This document shows positions 34,901-44,835 of a DNA stretch of 64,000 bases, in pieces. The first letter of the stretch is position 1, and the number at the start of each line of letters is the position of its first letter. The notes under the pieces are model-generated. The model ran no database searches. It was not told the origin of the DNA and worked only from the letters and a program-made list of their open reading frames with translations. Made by a program: the position numbers and the translations under genes. The stretch is from Ganoderma boninense. Lineage: Eukaryota; Basidiomycota; Agaricomycetes; Polyporales; Polyporaceae. The stretch is from contig CM035308.1 of NCBI GenBank assembly GCA_002900995.3, forward strand, positions 1,922,001 to 1,986,000. Direction: 5' to 3'.

Positions 34901-37900
34901 GATACATCACACTTTTAGCCGTAACCTGATGTAAAACGCTCTAGGGTGTTAGTCGTAACATGATACATCAATACTACAACAGCAGCTGTGTCTCCAGGTA
35001 AGCCTCGCTGTATTCTCGCTCGTTAGTTACCCGCTCAATACATCTTGTCTCCAGCCTGACTGTCGAGCCCTGCTCCGCTCTCGCTGCACAAGTGCTCGTC
35101 GACGCCCTTGCTCATCTCGTAAGCCTCCTCCCTGATCTTACTCGACAGCCAGTCGTAACATTAGGTCGAAACTTCTACACGAGCACCGGCGTACTCCACA
35201 CACATTCTTTCCTTCTCGTACGGTATGCACTTAGATCCTCTATGTTGGCCTAGCGTAGTACGCACTCTAGTCACACCATCGGACGTGGTCTCGGCGCAAC
35301 CTGAGGCTTGCCACTCTTAGTGGTACAGTACGCGGAAAGCTCCTAACACGAGACCCCGGTACTGACAGAAGTGGTCCGCCTCACGGCGTGGGAGGCTAGA
35401 GAAAGGCGGCGAAACAAAGCCAAGGCAGAACACCCTTGGGCTCGTGTCTCTTGGGCTAAGACACAGCAATAGGCCGAGGAGGCTGAGCAGACAGTGTCGG
35501 ATCGTGCACCTGCCGTTTCTATTCCTGGGATAGGAAGCGAGCTACCTCCACTCCCCTCACCGTGGCTTGCAGTCAAAGGCCACACGCATTTCACAGCACC
35601 GCGGTCGAAGACCAGCACTGGAACACCACCGAACAACAGTGGTTTGTTTGCGACCGCCAACCCTGCCCACACCGCGACTTCACCTTTGACTGGACACCCA
35701 CCCAGTGGGCTCCATTCCACCCCTTTGTCCGGCCACACCCCGACCAACAACAGGCAATCTTAGACCGACTTGCCCAGCCACTGCCGGCCCCCTCCACAAG
35801 GCCCACATGGGCAGCTGTCACTGCTGCACGAAGTCGCCCCGGCACCTGGCCCCCCAGCCGTGCCCCCAGTTGTGTACCCAGCGGGACCGCCACCCCCAGT
35901 CGATCCACAGGTTCCCCTGCTCTTGACAAAACTATCGCACTCATTACTGAACGTCTCGGACAATGACGAAGCTCAAACCCCTCATCACCCATTGCGTCGA
36001 CTTCTAAGGCAGAAGAGAAGCCTGAAGTGAAGAAGGAACTGAAGCCGAAGGCTACCAGTTCCAACACCCCGCAATCGTCGTCCTCGTCCAATCCTCCTCC
36101 TGCACCCAATCCTCCTCCCGCACCCACCATGACCACTCCTGCCCCTGCACCGGCGTTCGACACCTCCAAGCTCCTCTCCCAAATCACCCCACGTGAATAC
36201 GATGGAAAGTCCGCACAGGATGGTCTCCGCTTTGTGTCCGCCGCTCAGATCTACTACAACACCCTTACGGCGGTAGCGGTTGGCACGCCTAGCGACGTCA
36301 TATGGATGACCATTCTCAGTAAGCTCACGGAAGGAGCGGCAGCCTGGGCTGGTCCTCACATTGTAAAACTCGCCGGTGGAACTAGCCCTTGGGCAGACTA
36401 TGGCACATTCAGCACGGCCTTCAAGGACCACTTCTGCGCAGCTGACGACAAGGAGGCCGCCATTGCTGAACTTGTCAAGCTTTGCAAGGCGTATCACAAG
36501 GTTGGCACTGTCCAGGAGTACACGGCACAGTTCAACGCGACTGCAGCATGGACCGACTTCGGCGACGAGGACAAACACGAATGCTACTGCTCCGGCCTAC
36601 CCCCCAGACTCCGGGACGTCCTCGCCACCAGTGCTCACGACATCTCCGACCTCACAAAGATTCAGAAGGTGTCGCTGTCGCTTGACCAGGCCCTCGTCAC
36701 CCGAGAGGAAGAACGACCGAAGTCGTTTGGGTGGTGTCACAGCCTATCGACTGTGCCACCAAACAAACAAACAAAGGGGCTCACTGATGGGGCACACAGG
36801 GGGTGGCAACAGAAGGGAAGAGGATAGATTGCCTAGACTAGAAGGCGCAGAGGGGCAGGGGCTGTTAGGCTGCCTACAGTGGAAGGGAGGGAAGAACAGA
36901 AGACAGAATCTGGGGTTCTTGATCCCACATCACAGCCCTTTATATATTACATGGGAACGGTGCACAGACCATCAGTTCAGGGCAGGTCCCGGGACCTGTC
37001 GCAGGTGAGAGAATGATCTAAGAAGCAGATAAGATAAAAGGAAGAGATGAGATAAAGGAAAGGGAGATAAGATAAAGGAAAAGATAAGATGAACCGAGAG
37101 ATAACTTGTCCTGATAAGATGCCAGACTAAGTGTGGCGCGAAAAACCGTGACACTACCCCCTCTTCAAGACTTGAGCTCCAGTGAAACGTTCAAGCCAAA
37201 CATGCCGGTTAAACTGCCTCTGGACTGGGCGCGGGTTTGTGAGTGAGATGGGCTGTGCGGCCTCCAGGTGTGCGACATGGAACTCGTCCAATAGGTCCTT
37301 GCAATGTTTGACGTTCCGTACTGGCTCCCAGGTGGCTTCACTAACATCGTATCCTACCCACTTCACCAAGTACTGGACATACCCATAGTAGGTTTTCGAG
37401 TCGAGTATCTTTTCAACTTCAAACTCGTCGTGGCCTTCTACTTCGATGGGGTCAGGCTTGGTTGGATTTCGGTCACCAATCTCGTCTTCATGGTAGGGAA
37501 TAAGCTTCGAGGCATGGAAAACTGGATGAACCTTGTTTTGTGGAGGCAGCTGGAGTTTGAAGTCGGCAGGTCCTACTTGCTCGACGATCTCATAGGGGCC
37601 AAAGTTCTTGGCTGACAACTTGGCTGCTGATTGCTTGATCTTGAGATCCTTTCCTTTGAGCAGTACTTTGTCCCCAACCTTGAACGGCACCTGGCTCTTG
37701 TACTAGTCGTAGTACCACTTCATCCGTTCAGCGGCCAAAGTCAGAGAGGCTTGTGCCTGTTCTCGGGCTTCCGTGCGGTTTTGGAAGATTTCTTCAAGAG
37801 TTGGGAAGCCCAGCTCTCCTTGTACATCCGGAGCCATCTTGGGGTTGTAGCCATACTCGACAAAGAAGGGGGATAGGCCGGTAGACTCGTGTGCCATGTT

Positions 37901-40900
37901 GTTGTATGAGAACTCTGCTGAGGTGAGGAGGGTGGCCCAGTCGTTGGGTCGGTGTTCGGTGAATATCCGCAAGTATTGTTCCAATGACTGGTTGACCCGT
38001 TCTGTCTGTCCATCTGTCTGAGGGTGGTATGCTGTTGACATTGATGCCCGGATTCCCAGCTTCTTGCAAAACTCCTTGAAGAGCGTGCTCGCAAACTGTG
38101 TTCCCCTATCTGAGATGACTTGCCGTGGAAGGCCATGTAGCTTCAGGATGTGTTCATATACGAGCTCAGCAGCATCCGAGGCTGAGAAGTGGTCATCGCA
38201 TGCAAAGAAGTGAGACCGTTTTGTTAGCCGATCTACTACCACAGCAATTGCTGTGTATGTGTTGCCATGCTTGTCGTAGGACTCGGGAAGTTGGGTGATG
38301 AGGTCTATGCTCCACACTTCCCATGGACCTGCTGGGACTTCGTTTGGCTGCAAGAGGCCGTATGGGGGAACCCGTGATGCTTTGTTTCGTTGGCATGTGT
38401 CACAGCCTTTGACGTACTTCTTGACATCGATTGTGATTCCTGGCCACCAGTAGTTGCGAGTGATGAGCTCCTGAGTCTTCCATCGGCCTGGGTGTCTGGC
38501 GAGTAGTGTGTCGTGGTGGAGCTTTAGCAGGTCAAGTCGCAGTTGTCTATCCTTTGGTACATAAACTTTGCCTCTACGGAGGAGCAAGCCATTCTCGAAG
38601 TTCCATTCCTGTAGCGCCTTTCCAAACTCCCGGGGGCCGCTGTTGAGCAGTGACCTATAATCCTTAGTCATTGTGTCATCTTCCAGTGCCTTTTTGATCC
38701 TTTCCAATAGTTGTTCGTCGTCAACCTCTGAGGCGTGCCCTGGCTGTATTGCTTTGATCGCAAAAAACTCTGGTTTTAAAAGGGTTTGGCCAGCGTTGTC
38801 ACTGCTTACCCCCTCTTCATGATCTGGCCTCCTGGACAGAGGGTCCGCACGAAGCATGGTTTTTCCGGGGCGGTGTCGCAGGTTGAAGTTGAATCGTGAA
38901 AGGAAAAGGCTCCAGCGAGCTTGTCGTCGAGTGAGCTTCTGAGCCTGTCGGAAGTAGGTAAGGTTGAGGTGATCAGACCAGATTTCGACGGGGATTGGGT
39001 GTCCTTCCAAGTAGTGACGGTATTCCTCTAACGCTCGTATGATTGCCAGTAGCTCCTTGTCATATATCTCGTAGTTGCATTCATGTTCATTTAATGACTT
39101 AGAGTAGAACGCAACAGGGTGCCAGAGGTTGTCTTCTCCAAGCTGTTCTAACACTGCTCCAGTTGCGAAGTCAGACAAGTCGGTCTCTAGCCGGAACGGT
39201 GCAGTGTCGCTAGGGATTCTCAAGATTGGAGCTGTTGTAAACGCGGTTTTGAGGGCCTGGAATGCTTGTTCTTGTGCTTCTTCTCATTGCCATGGTGAGT
39301 CTTTGCACGTTAGGACAGTTAACGGACGGGCAATCTTGGAGAAGTCCTTGACGAACCGCCGGTAGAAGTTGGCCAGACCTAAAAACACCTGGACATGCTT
39401 GACCTTGGTTGGAGTTGGCCAGTTCTTAACACCTTCGACCTTTGCAGGATCCATTGTGATCGAATCCTTGGAGATAATCAGGCCTAGGAACTCGACTGAT
39501 GGCTGCTCAAACTTGCACTTTTCTGGCTTGACAAAGAGGTCGTTAGCTCGTAGCTTTTGTAGTACTCGTTCTGTGAGCTGCCGGTGTAGTGTGAGGTCAT
39601 CCGTAAAGATGAGGATGTCGTCGATGTAGACTACCACATGTCCTGTAGCAATTTCCTCCTTGAGTACTTCGTTCATCATAGCCTGGAAGGTGCTTGGTGC
39701 ATTACAGAGGCCGAATGTCATGACCGTTGGCTCGTACAGTCCTCGGTGGGTGACAAATGCTGCTTTCTCTTCGTCACCCTCCCGTATTCGGACATTGTTG
39801 TATCCCCATCTCAGGTCTAAGGAGGTGAAGATTGATGACTGAGAGAGTCGGTCGATCAAGTCCGGTATCCGTGGTATGGGAAACTTGTCCTTCTTGGTAG
39901 CAGCATTGAGGGCACGATAGTCCTGTACTAGCCGTAAACTCCCGTCCTTCTTCTTGACAAAGAAAACTGGTGCTGCAGCAGGGCTCTTGGAACGTCGGAT
40001 GTATCCCTTGCTTTCCTGCTCATCGATCCAACCATCCAGCGAGTTTCGTTCCTGGGGGTTTAATGGGTAAAGCTTGGCTGGCTTAGGCAATGTTGCACCT
40101 TCTGCTAACTCGATTGGATGGTCATAGGGCTTGCGTGTTGGCATCCGTTCTGACGCTGTCTTGGAGAAGACGTCACCATACTGGTGGTAATGTGTGGGGA
40201 CATGACTAGACCAGTATCCCTTGTCTTGTTGTCCCAGCGTTTCTTCCTTCTTCTCTTCGACACGTGCTCGCAGTATCCTGGCATCAGGGTCATCCGAAAA
40301 CTTCATCCAGTGCACAAACTGGTCAGTGTTGTCCCAGGGTTCTGGTTCGAGCTGACCGTAGCTGTCTCGTGCAAACTCCTCTAACTGGGGCTCGTCTATG
40401 GCTTGGACCTCTTCTTCCTGTGTCAGCAGTTCCTTGGGGTGGCACGCAGCTGGGCATCGTGTGAAGTTGACTTGTCCATTCTTCCAATTGATTTCGGGGT
40501 TGTGCTCTCTTAAGAAGGTCATCCCAATGATGAGGTCTCGATTTCCAATGTCGGTAACCAAGAATGACTGCCAACTGGTGTGTTTCCCAATGGTGACCAT
40601 GCATCGTGTGTAGTGGGTGATGAGGCCCTTCTTGTTTTCCGTTGCATCTGCGTTGAATACTCGTATGTCCCTGGAAAGCCGCCGCAATTCTAAACCATGT
40701 TCCTGAACAAACCGATAGTGTGCAAAACTAGAGTAGGCTCCACAGTCTACTAGGGCTTCTGTCTGGATTTCACGTTTGCCTTGCTTGAGGGTGAGTCCTA
40801 GATCTAATGATTGCTTTTGCCTGCGAGATGAGGCAAGGTATATATAATGTGATCTAGGTACAAAAGACTCCTTTAAGTGGCTTACGCTACTACTACATAT

Positions 40901-43130
40901 AGACCGGATGTTACGACCAGACTTCGTCACATCCGCTGAAGAAAATCCTGCTCGTCAACCTCGACGATCCGCGCGGTAGTCTCCTGCTGCGGGGCCTTGT
41001 TCTTCTTCTCAAACTCCTTGAGCGCATTGATGACAAACTCCATTCGGTCTTGATCTTGACTGTCTTCGCCCATAGCGTGTACTCGAGTGCCTTTTGCCTT
41101 TGTCATGTCCGGGAGCTCGTAGTACCCTTTGTATACCGGGTTTCGACACTTGACACCAGTCTTGAAGGGATGCCGACCACAGCGGAAACAGAGCTTCTTG
41201 GCGAGCCATTCCTCCTGCTCCTTGGAGAGCTTTTCCGGTTTGCGTACAGTGTCGATGTCCATGGCATTTGGGTCTCAGGCAGGCCTTGACGACGTTGGCT
41301 GACGGACTCCTCGGTAGTTCATCTCGATCCCTAGTACCCAGTCTAAGAAGTCTTCCCACTGGTCCGGAACCGTGAGCGGTGACAAGGAGCGATGGGTGGT
41401 CATGGTTGTAAACAGGTCTCCTTTATGTTACGAACACCCCGTTTAGCGCCTACCTTAGCGCCCAGGTTTCCTTTCTCGATTAGTTTACGTCCAATGTCGT
41501 CCTCGTCGTCCTCCATAGCATTGTAAACCCTCCGCATTGTTTCCAAGTACAATAGCTCCTGTCTCCCCATTGTTCCCCTGTTGTTTCCCGTCGCTATTGT
41601 TCCCTACACCATTGTTCTCCCTTTCCGTTCCCGCGACCGTAGTTACCATTGTACTCCGTTCCCATGGACCTGCACATGTATATAAGGACTGTAGCCTGCT
41701 ACCTGGGGACTCTAGTTTCGACCTCTTGTCCCCAGGTGAGCCCCACTGTATTTCCCTTGTAGATACTTCACTCAATACACCCTTGTCCCCAGCCTGACTG
41801 TCGAGCCCCACTCCGCTCTCGCTGCACAAGTGCTCGTCGACGCCCTTGCTCGTCTCGTAAGCCTCCTCCCTGATCTTACTCGACAGCCAGTTGTAACATC
41901 GTCAATTGTGCTGAATATTTATTACGATACGCGGCTACTGCAGGTCGACGCTGATGGCCGCCTGAACGAAGTCAAGGATATCCTCCGCAAGTTCCTGAAC
42001 CAGGTCATGGCCAGCAGCGATGGCTTCCGCGCCGCCGAGGCGCACCCCGACGGCGGGAAGCTCTATGACGATGTCTCTCACAAGGTTAGCACGTTCATCC
42101 AGGGCGCCAATGATGATCCGGAGTTCATCGAGAAGATCACTGTCGCCGGGTGCGACTTCGCCGAAATCATCTATGGGCACACGAGCCTCGAGCACCAGCG
42201 CTACATCGTGCTCTACATGGCCTGCATGTTCTACTTGGATGACCTCGGCTTGCGCCACCTCGACGCCGTTGGCCAGTTCTCGCGCCGCTTCGTGACCGGC
42301 GAGAAGCAGCTCATCCCCGCCCTCGATGTCTTCGCGGACGTGCTAAAGCAGGCGTACGACCTCTGGCCGCAGGTCGGGGCGGACGTGATCGTCGCGGGCA
42401 CGCTTGAGGGCGTCACCGCCATGCACCTCGAGTACACCACCTGGGGCATGGCAGTCACGCCGCACGCAATGTGGTGGCTGAACTACCTCCGGAACAGGAT
42501 GTCGTTCTGCACACCGTTCGCGCATCTCAACTTTATGAAGAGCTGGCGGGCGACGCTGGATACGTACATCCAGTTGCTCCCGTAAGTTCTCCGGCGCGCT
42601 CCACCATAGAGTGGTTTTGTTGAACACTGCTTTATAGGTACTTCGAGTTTATTGTCTCCGGAGCGAAGTGAGTGTTGACTCGTGTGCCAATGCTGCTCCT
42701 CCCAGAATTTTACTGATCCAATAATATCACCATCTTCACTTCGACACAGCGATGTGTGAGTAAACTGTGTTTCTTGAGTCTAAGGTTTATGACTGATAAC
42801 ATGTCAGGCTCTCTTTCTACAAGGAGGACCTCGCCGGAGAGTCGCAGAAGTATGTCCATATCCGTGCGACCACCGACCAGACGACAGCCATTGCCATGCT
42901 CCGCATTCTCGCGACCAAGGTCCTGGATTGCGCGAAGAGGGCGAGGGAGCTCATTGGCAGCGATGACCCCAAGTTGCTGGCTATATGGGAGTCGTTCGAA
43001 TGGGTGAGCGTCAACGTAAGACACCAGGGGTACTGTATGCTAATGAAAAGGTCGACAGGGCTATGTTTCACTTCATGTCAAGACTCCATGTTACTGCCTC
43101 GCCGAGTTGTCCACCAATCAAGACGCCTGA
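31936..43130 (+). CDS. Tri5-family sesquiterpene synthase; intron 1 carries a nested retrotransposon
   Basis: Exons 31936-31980, 41944-42581, 42638-42667, 42750-42755, 42808-43003 and 43059-43130 total 987 nt (328 residues), divisible by three with every phase matching. Family signs are an Asp pair in YMACMFYLDDLG, the Mg-binding NSE motif NDVLSFYKE, and the terminal GYVSLHVKTPCY block of trichodiene-synthase-like class I cyclases, which ionise farnesyl diphosphate. The first Asp motif reads DDLGL rather than the usual DDxxD, so activity or product is uncertain. Exon 4 is only 6 nt and supplies the NSE Asp-Val. Intron 1 (31981-41943) is 9,963 nt; removing the retroelement and one 5-bp duplication leaves 76 nt. 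No P450 or other tailoring gene is adjacent. Whether so long an intron is still spliced is unknown. Confidence 0.8.
32017..32311 (+). repeat. 5' LTR, first segment (U3/R)
   Basis: It starts TGTCATGAAC and aligns along its length to the 3' LTR at 41426 onward. It includes a TATATAAG box near 32256-32265 and the string TTTCGACCTCTTGTC. It is broken at TGTCTCC by the palindromic element. Confidence 0.7.
32312..33364 (+). repeat. Left arm of the palindromic element
   Basis: The arm contains a minisatellite of about 20-bp units based on CCCATCAATTCYGGG (about 32545-32640) and a perfect hairpin near 32882-32950, with a 26-bp stem starting TTTGCTCGCGTGAGG. All are mirrored in the right arm. ORFs here are duplicated by the symmetry and carry no recognised domain. 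Confidence 0.75.
33936..34988 (-). repeat. Right arm of the palindromic element
   Basis: Inverted copy of 32312-33364. Positions pair by a constant sum of about 67300. The same minisatellite and hairpin are present in reverse order. Confidence 0.75.
34989..35160 (+). repeat. 5' LTR, second segment (R/U5)
   Basis: It resumes at TGTCTCCAGGTAAG and ends CAGTCGTAACA. Its last about 70 bp differ from the 3' LTR (41830-41898) at only two positions. Internal sequence starts at 35161. Confidence 0.75.
35161..36026 (+). other. Leader/5' internal region of the composite retroelement
   Basis: The ORF 35562-35966 reads a Trp/Cys/His-containing segment (e.g. WFVCDRQPCPHRDF) that looks natural but does not match a domain I know. 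It precedes the gag-like ORF and may be its first part, separated by frame breaks. Confidence 0.4.
36027..36734 (+). pseudogene. Truncated gag of the plus-strand Gypsy element
   Basis: The ORF begins with a Lys/Ser/Pro-rich stretch, then a capsid-like domain with ISKLL-type, KHLTEGAAAWAG-like and FKDHFCAADDKEAA-type segments (the actual text includes LTEGAAAWAGPH and AELVKLCKAYHKVG). These are typical of Gypsy gag capsids. The frame is cut at TGTCAC (36735), where the minus-strand element's LTR begins, so the nucleocapsid zinc knuckle and all of pol are missing on this strand. The residual ORF runs on into foreign sequence to 36827. Confidence 0.7.
36735..37153 (-). repeat. 3' LTR of the minus-strand chromovirus
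   Basis: It is bounded by TGTCAC and GTGACA, with a polypurine tract just outside on the coding side and a minus-strand ATATATAAAGG promoter box near 36930-36945. An AG-rich stretch of repeated GATAAG words fills 37010-37100. Confidence 0.7.
37154..41423 (-). pseudogene. Gag-pol of the chromovirus with stop codons
   Basis: From right to left: a gag fragment with zinc knuckle CFRCGRHPFKTGVKC (about 41180); a protease-like ALVDCGAYSSF, with Cys beside the catalytic Asp where Ser/Thr is usual; reverse transcriptase with YIDD in VVYIDDILIF; RNase H (LETDLSDFATGAV); integrase with HHCC residues (HHDTLLARHPG, CDTCQRNKA) and D, D, E positions (WSIDLI, VISDRGTQF, TERVNQ); and a chromodomain (YLVKWVGYDVSEATWEP). 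In-frame stops occur near 39281 (TGA), near 37697 (TAG) and upstream of the zinc knuckle near 41280. The element is therefore not coding-competent as it stands, although most domains are intact. Confidence 0.85.
41426..41898 (+). repeat. 3' LTR of the composite Gypsy element
   Basis: 473 bp from TGTTACGAAC to TTGTAACA, followed by the duplicated TCGTC. It points toward the terpene synthase exons. No purine tract precedes it, consistent with the internal rearrangement. Confidence 0.75.
41679..41686 (+). promoter_or_regulatory. TATA box in the 3' LTR, upstream of terpene synthase exon 2
   Basis: TATATAAG sits at the U3/R position of the LTR. An ATG at 41830 in U5 opens a frame that runs through the intron remnant into exon 2 (41944) without a stop. 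An LTR-started transcript could therefore give a variant N-terminus. Confidence 0.45.
42750..42755 (+). other. 6-nt microexon in the terpene synthase NSE motif
   Basis: CGATGT lies between acceptor ...CGACACAG and donor GTGAGTAAAC. Joined to AA before and G after, it encodes Asn-Asp-Val, restoring NDVLSFYKE. Without it the Mg-binding Asn-Asp pair is lost and the frame stays open, so skipping would make an inactive enzyme. Confidence 0.7.
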
Positions 43131-44185
43131 AGCAGCATGAATGGGAGCTGCTTAGAAATCACAGAAGTGCGGCAATCGTAGATTTTCTCATGTATGTGGA
43201 CCACCTTGAGCGCTGCACGTAGATGCCAAATAGCAAGCCAATATATGTGGCTACGACTGGTGTTGATATGTTAACAGCTCACTGAAACGAGCCTCAAGGA
43301 GGGACCGCCCTTAGTTGAGGACGACGAGTTAACAGTACTTTGAAATTCGTTCGGGCACGCAGTATGCCACCGTGGTTGGAGGAGATTATACTATCCATTG
43401 GGGATGCTACCGGGGATACTTGGGCTTGTCAATGGTTCATCATGATTGTGAACGGCAATTTCAATCATTTTCCCCTGCCATCCGAGCTCTCCGACGGTGT
43501 GATCAAGGAGTAGCCACCCGGGCTGAACGCATGCCGACCTGTTGAGCGTCGCAGAGCTATATATGCGAAGACGCTGACGCTGCCGTTGGGCTGCTGCCAC
43601 AGCCTCCATTGCAAGACTTGCTACACAATCAATTGAGTCTCCTTGTCGGTGAATAGCGTGGTATTTTTGCCACGCTCAAACCCAGGCAAGACGAAGCAAC
43701 CACGTACCTGTCCGCCATGACGCCAGAAAAATATCGGACAGAGTAGTATAGTGGCCCAAGTATTACTCACAAGTTCATGCATGATGCTGAGATTAGACAC
43801 CTTGGAAAACTACTATGGCAACATTAGTTCTTCACGAAGCTGAGACCTCGAGTCAGTATGCTCATACTCATCTAGACAACACAGATATCGGTAGCTCATG
43901 CAGATTGATGAGATATTCAGCATCTAACCATGAGCAAGTAGACTGTGAGATTGTGCACCTCAATGTGAATACAACTCCCACAAGACATGAACTACTGACT
44001 CAAGTTGAGAGAACAGTTTAGTGAGGTCGCCTTGAGTGTGAAATTGTGGCGCACTGGGGTGGAAAGTGAATGACGATGACAGTGTTAACTGGTTATTGAT
44101 GACGGCTGGAAGCGCGTCTGCGCGTGAGTAGCACAGCAGAGCACAGCCATCATTGATGGTTGTAAGTGTTTCCAGAGACGCCCAA
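43131..44185. other. Spacer between the two terpene synthase copies
   Basis: About 1 kb of mixed, AT-richer sequence with scattered short ORFs. Earlier exons of the downstream pseudogene may be decayed here, but I could not align any. Confidence 0.35.
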
Positions 44186-44527
44186 TTGAGGACTTGTCTA
44201 GAACTCGGACCTCCTGAAGCAGTTGTACGACTTGTGGGCCTTGGTGGGAGCCGATGGCATTGTATCTGGCACCCTAGCGGCCATGACGGGTATGTACATC
44301 AAATTTATGATGGGAGACATGGCGGTCACCCCACTACATTCGAAACAAGTCTAGGATATGCACCCCGTATGCTCATTTCAACTTCATGAAGAGTTGGCGG
44401 TCGAACCCGAGTCATACATTCAGCTGTTACCGTAAGCTTCATGGTGCATTTGAGCTCATATTTTCACTGAGACTTCGTTTAGATACTTTGAATTCTACGT
44501 TGCTCAGGCAGAAGATGAATTCCAGCT
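44186..44527 (+). pseudogene. Broken second copy of the terpene synthase
   Basis: 44206-44330 reads as a diverged copy of the functional gene's middle (YDLWALVGADGIVSGT against YDLWPQVGADVIVAGT, then GDMAVTP). An internal deletion, an in-frame stop (TAG near 44353) and a frameshift follow. The conserved CTPYAHFNFMKSWR, YIQLLP and intron are next, and then YFEFYVAQAE. It stops where the GGATAATCC block begins (44528), just before the NSE microexon. This is a degenerate tandem paralogue, not functional. Confidence 0.7.
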
Positions 44528-44835
44528 GGATAATCCGAACACATTAACTCATGTATATCCTATATAATATGCCTTTAAATCGGATTAAGTCTGCGCTCAG
44601 TAGGAGGGGGATGGTTTTTGCTTTTCAAGCGGATGATCTTTAAGATTATCGGATACCCTTCGAGATTATCCCCGCAGGACCCGGGGATAAACACACGAAT
44701 TAACTGAACATCTCATTAATCACATTGTACAATGAACACGATCATCCAATCTGATTTAAAACGGGATAATCCATCTCACAGGTCCAGAATTGATATAATA
44801 CGGATTTATCCCAAAATGCAAACGGGATAATCCAC
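44528..44835 (+). repeat. GGATAATCC-rich block, left copy
   Basis: The block is rich in GGATAATCC, GGATTA and GATTATC words in both orientations. Its outer 31 bp (44530-44560) match 56936-56966 in inverted orientation at 27 of 31 positions, followed by a shared GGATTAAG. It abuts the truncated terpene synthase pseudogene. It is proposed as one end of the KDZ cassette. Confidence 0.6.

Larger units (their letters stand above)
32312..34988. mobile_element. Palindromic (foldback-like) DNA element inserted in the 5' LTR
   Basis: This 2,677-bp element is symmetric about position 33650. Arms 32312-33364 and 33936-34988 are near-identical inverted copies; the differences seen are a few substitutions and one base in a homopolymer near 33188/34113. 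The two copies of TGTCTCC at 32305-32311 and 34989-34995 look like a 7-bp target duplication (8 bp with one mismatch). Comparison with the intact 3' LTR shows that removing the element and one copy restores the LTR. The central about 570 bp holds no transposase, so it is non-autonomous. Long arms and this duplication length suggest a foldback or Mutator-like origin, but the superfamily is not proven. Confidence 0.75.
36735..41425 (-). mobile_element. 5'-truncated chromovirus (Ty3/Gypsy) in opposite orientation
   Basis: Read leftward the order is gag zinc knuckle, protease, reverse transcriptase, RNase H, integrase, chromodomain, a polypurine tract (GAAGAGGGGGTAG, complement of 37154-37166) and the 3' LTR 36735-37153. 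The N-terminal gag and 5' LTR are absent; the right-hand break is at or just before the other element's 3' LTR. Its insertion explains the loss of plus-strand pol. Confidence 0.75.
32017..41898 (+). mobile_element. Composite Ty3/Gypsy LTR retrotransposon, 9.9 kb
   Basis: The outer edges read TGTCATGAAC... and ...GTAACA, and TCGTC flanks both sides (32012-32016 and 41899-41903), the 5-bp duplication typical of Gypsy insertion. The 5' LTR (32017-35160) is interrupted by a palindromic element; the 3' LTR is 41426-41898. The internal region is chimeric: a plus-strand gag-like ORF (36027-36734), then a minus-strand 5'-truncated chromovirus (36735 to about 41425). The LTR orientation is the same as the terpene synthase. 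The two LTRs are nearly identical over their last about 70 bp but visibly diverged in U3, which is unexpected for one insertion event. Confidence 0.8.

Noticed and set aside
31936..43140. Ending the terpene synthase at 43140 through a GTAAGA donor
   Set aside because: That join gives an unrelated C-terminus, whereas donor GTGAGC at 43004 and acceptor at 43059 give the conserved GYVSLH end and a total length divisible by three.
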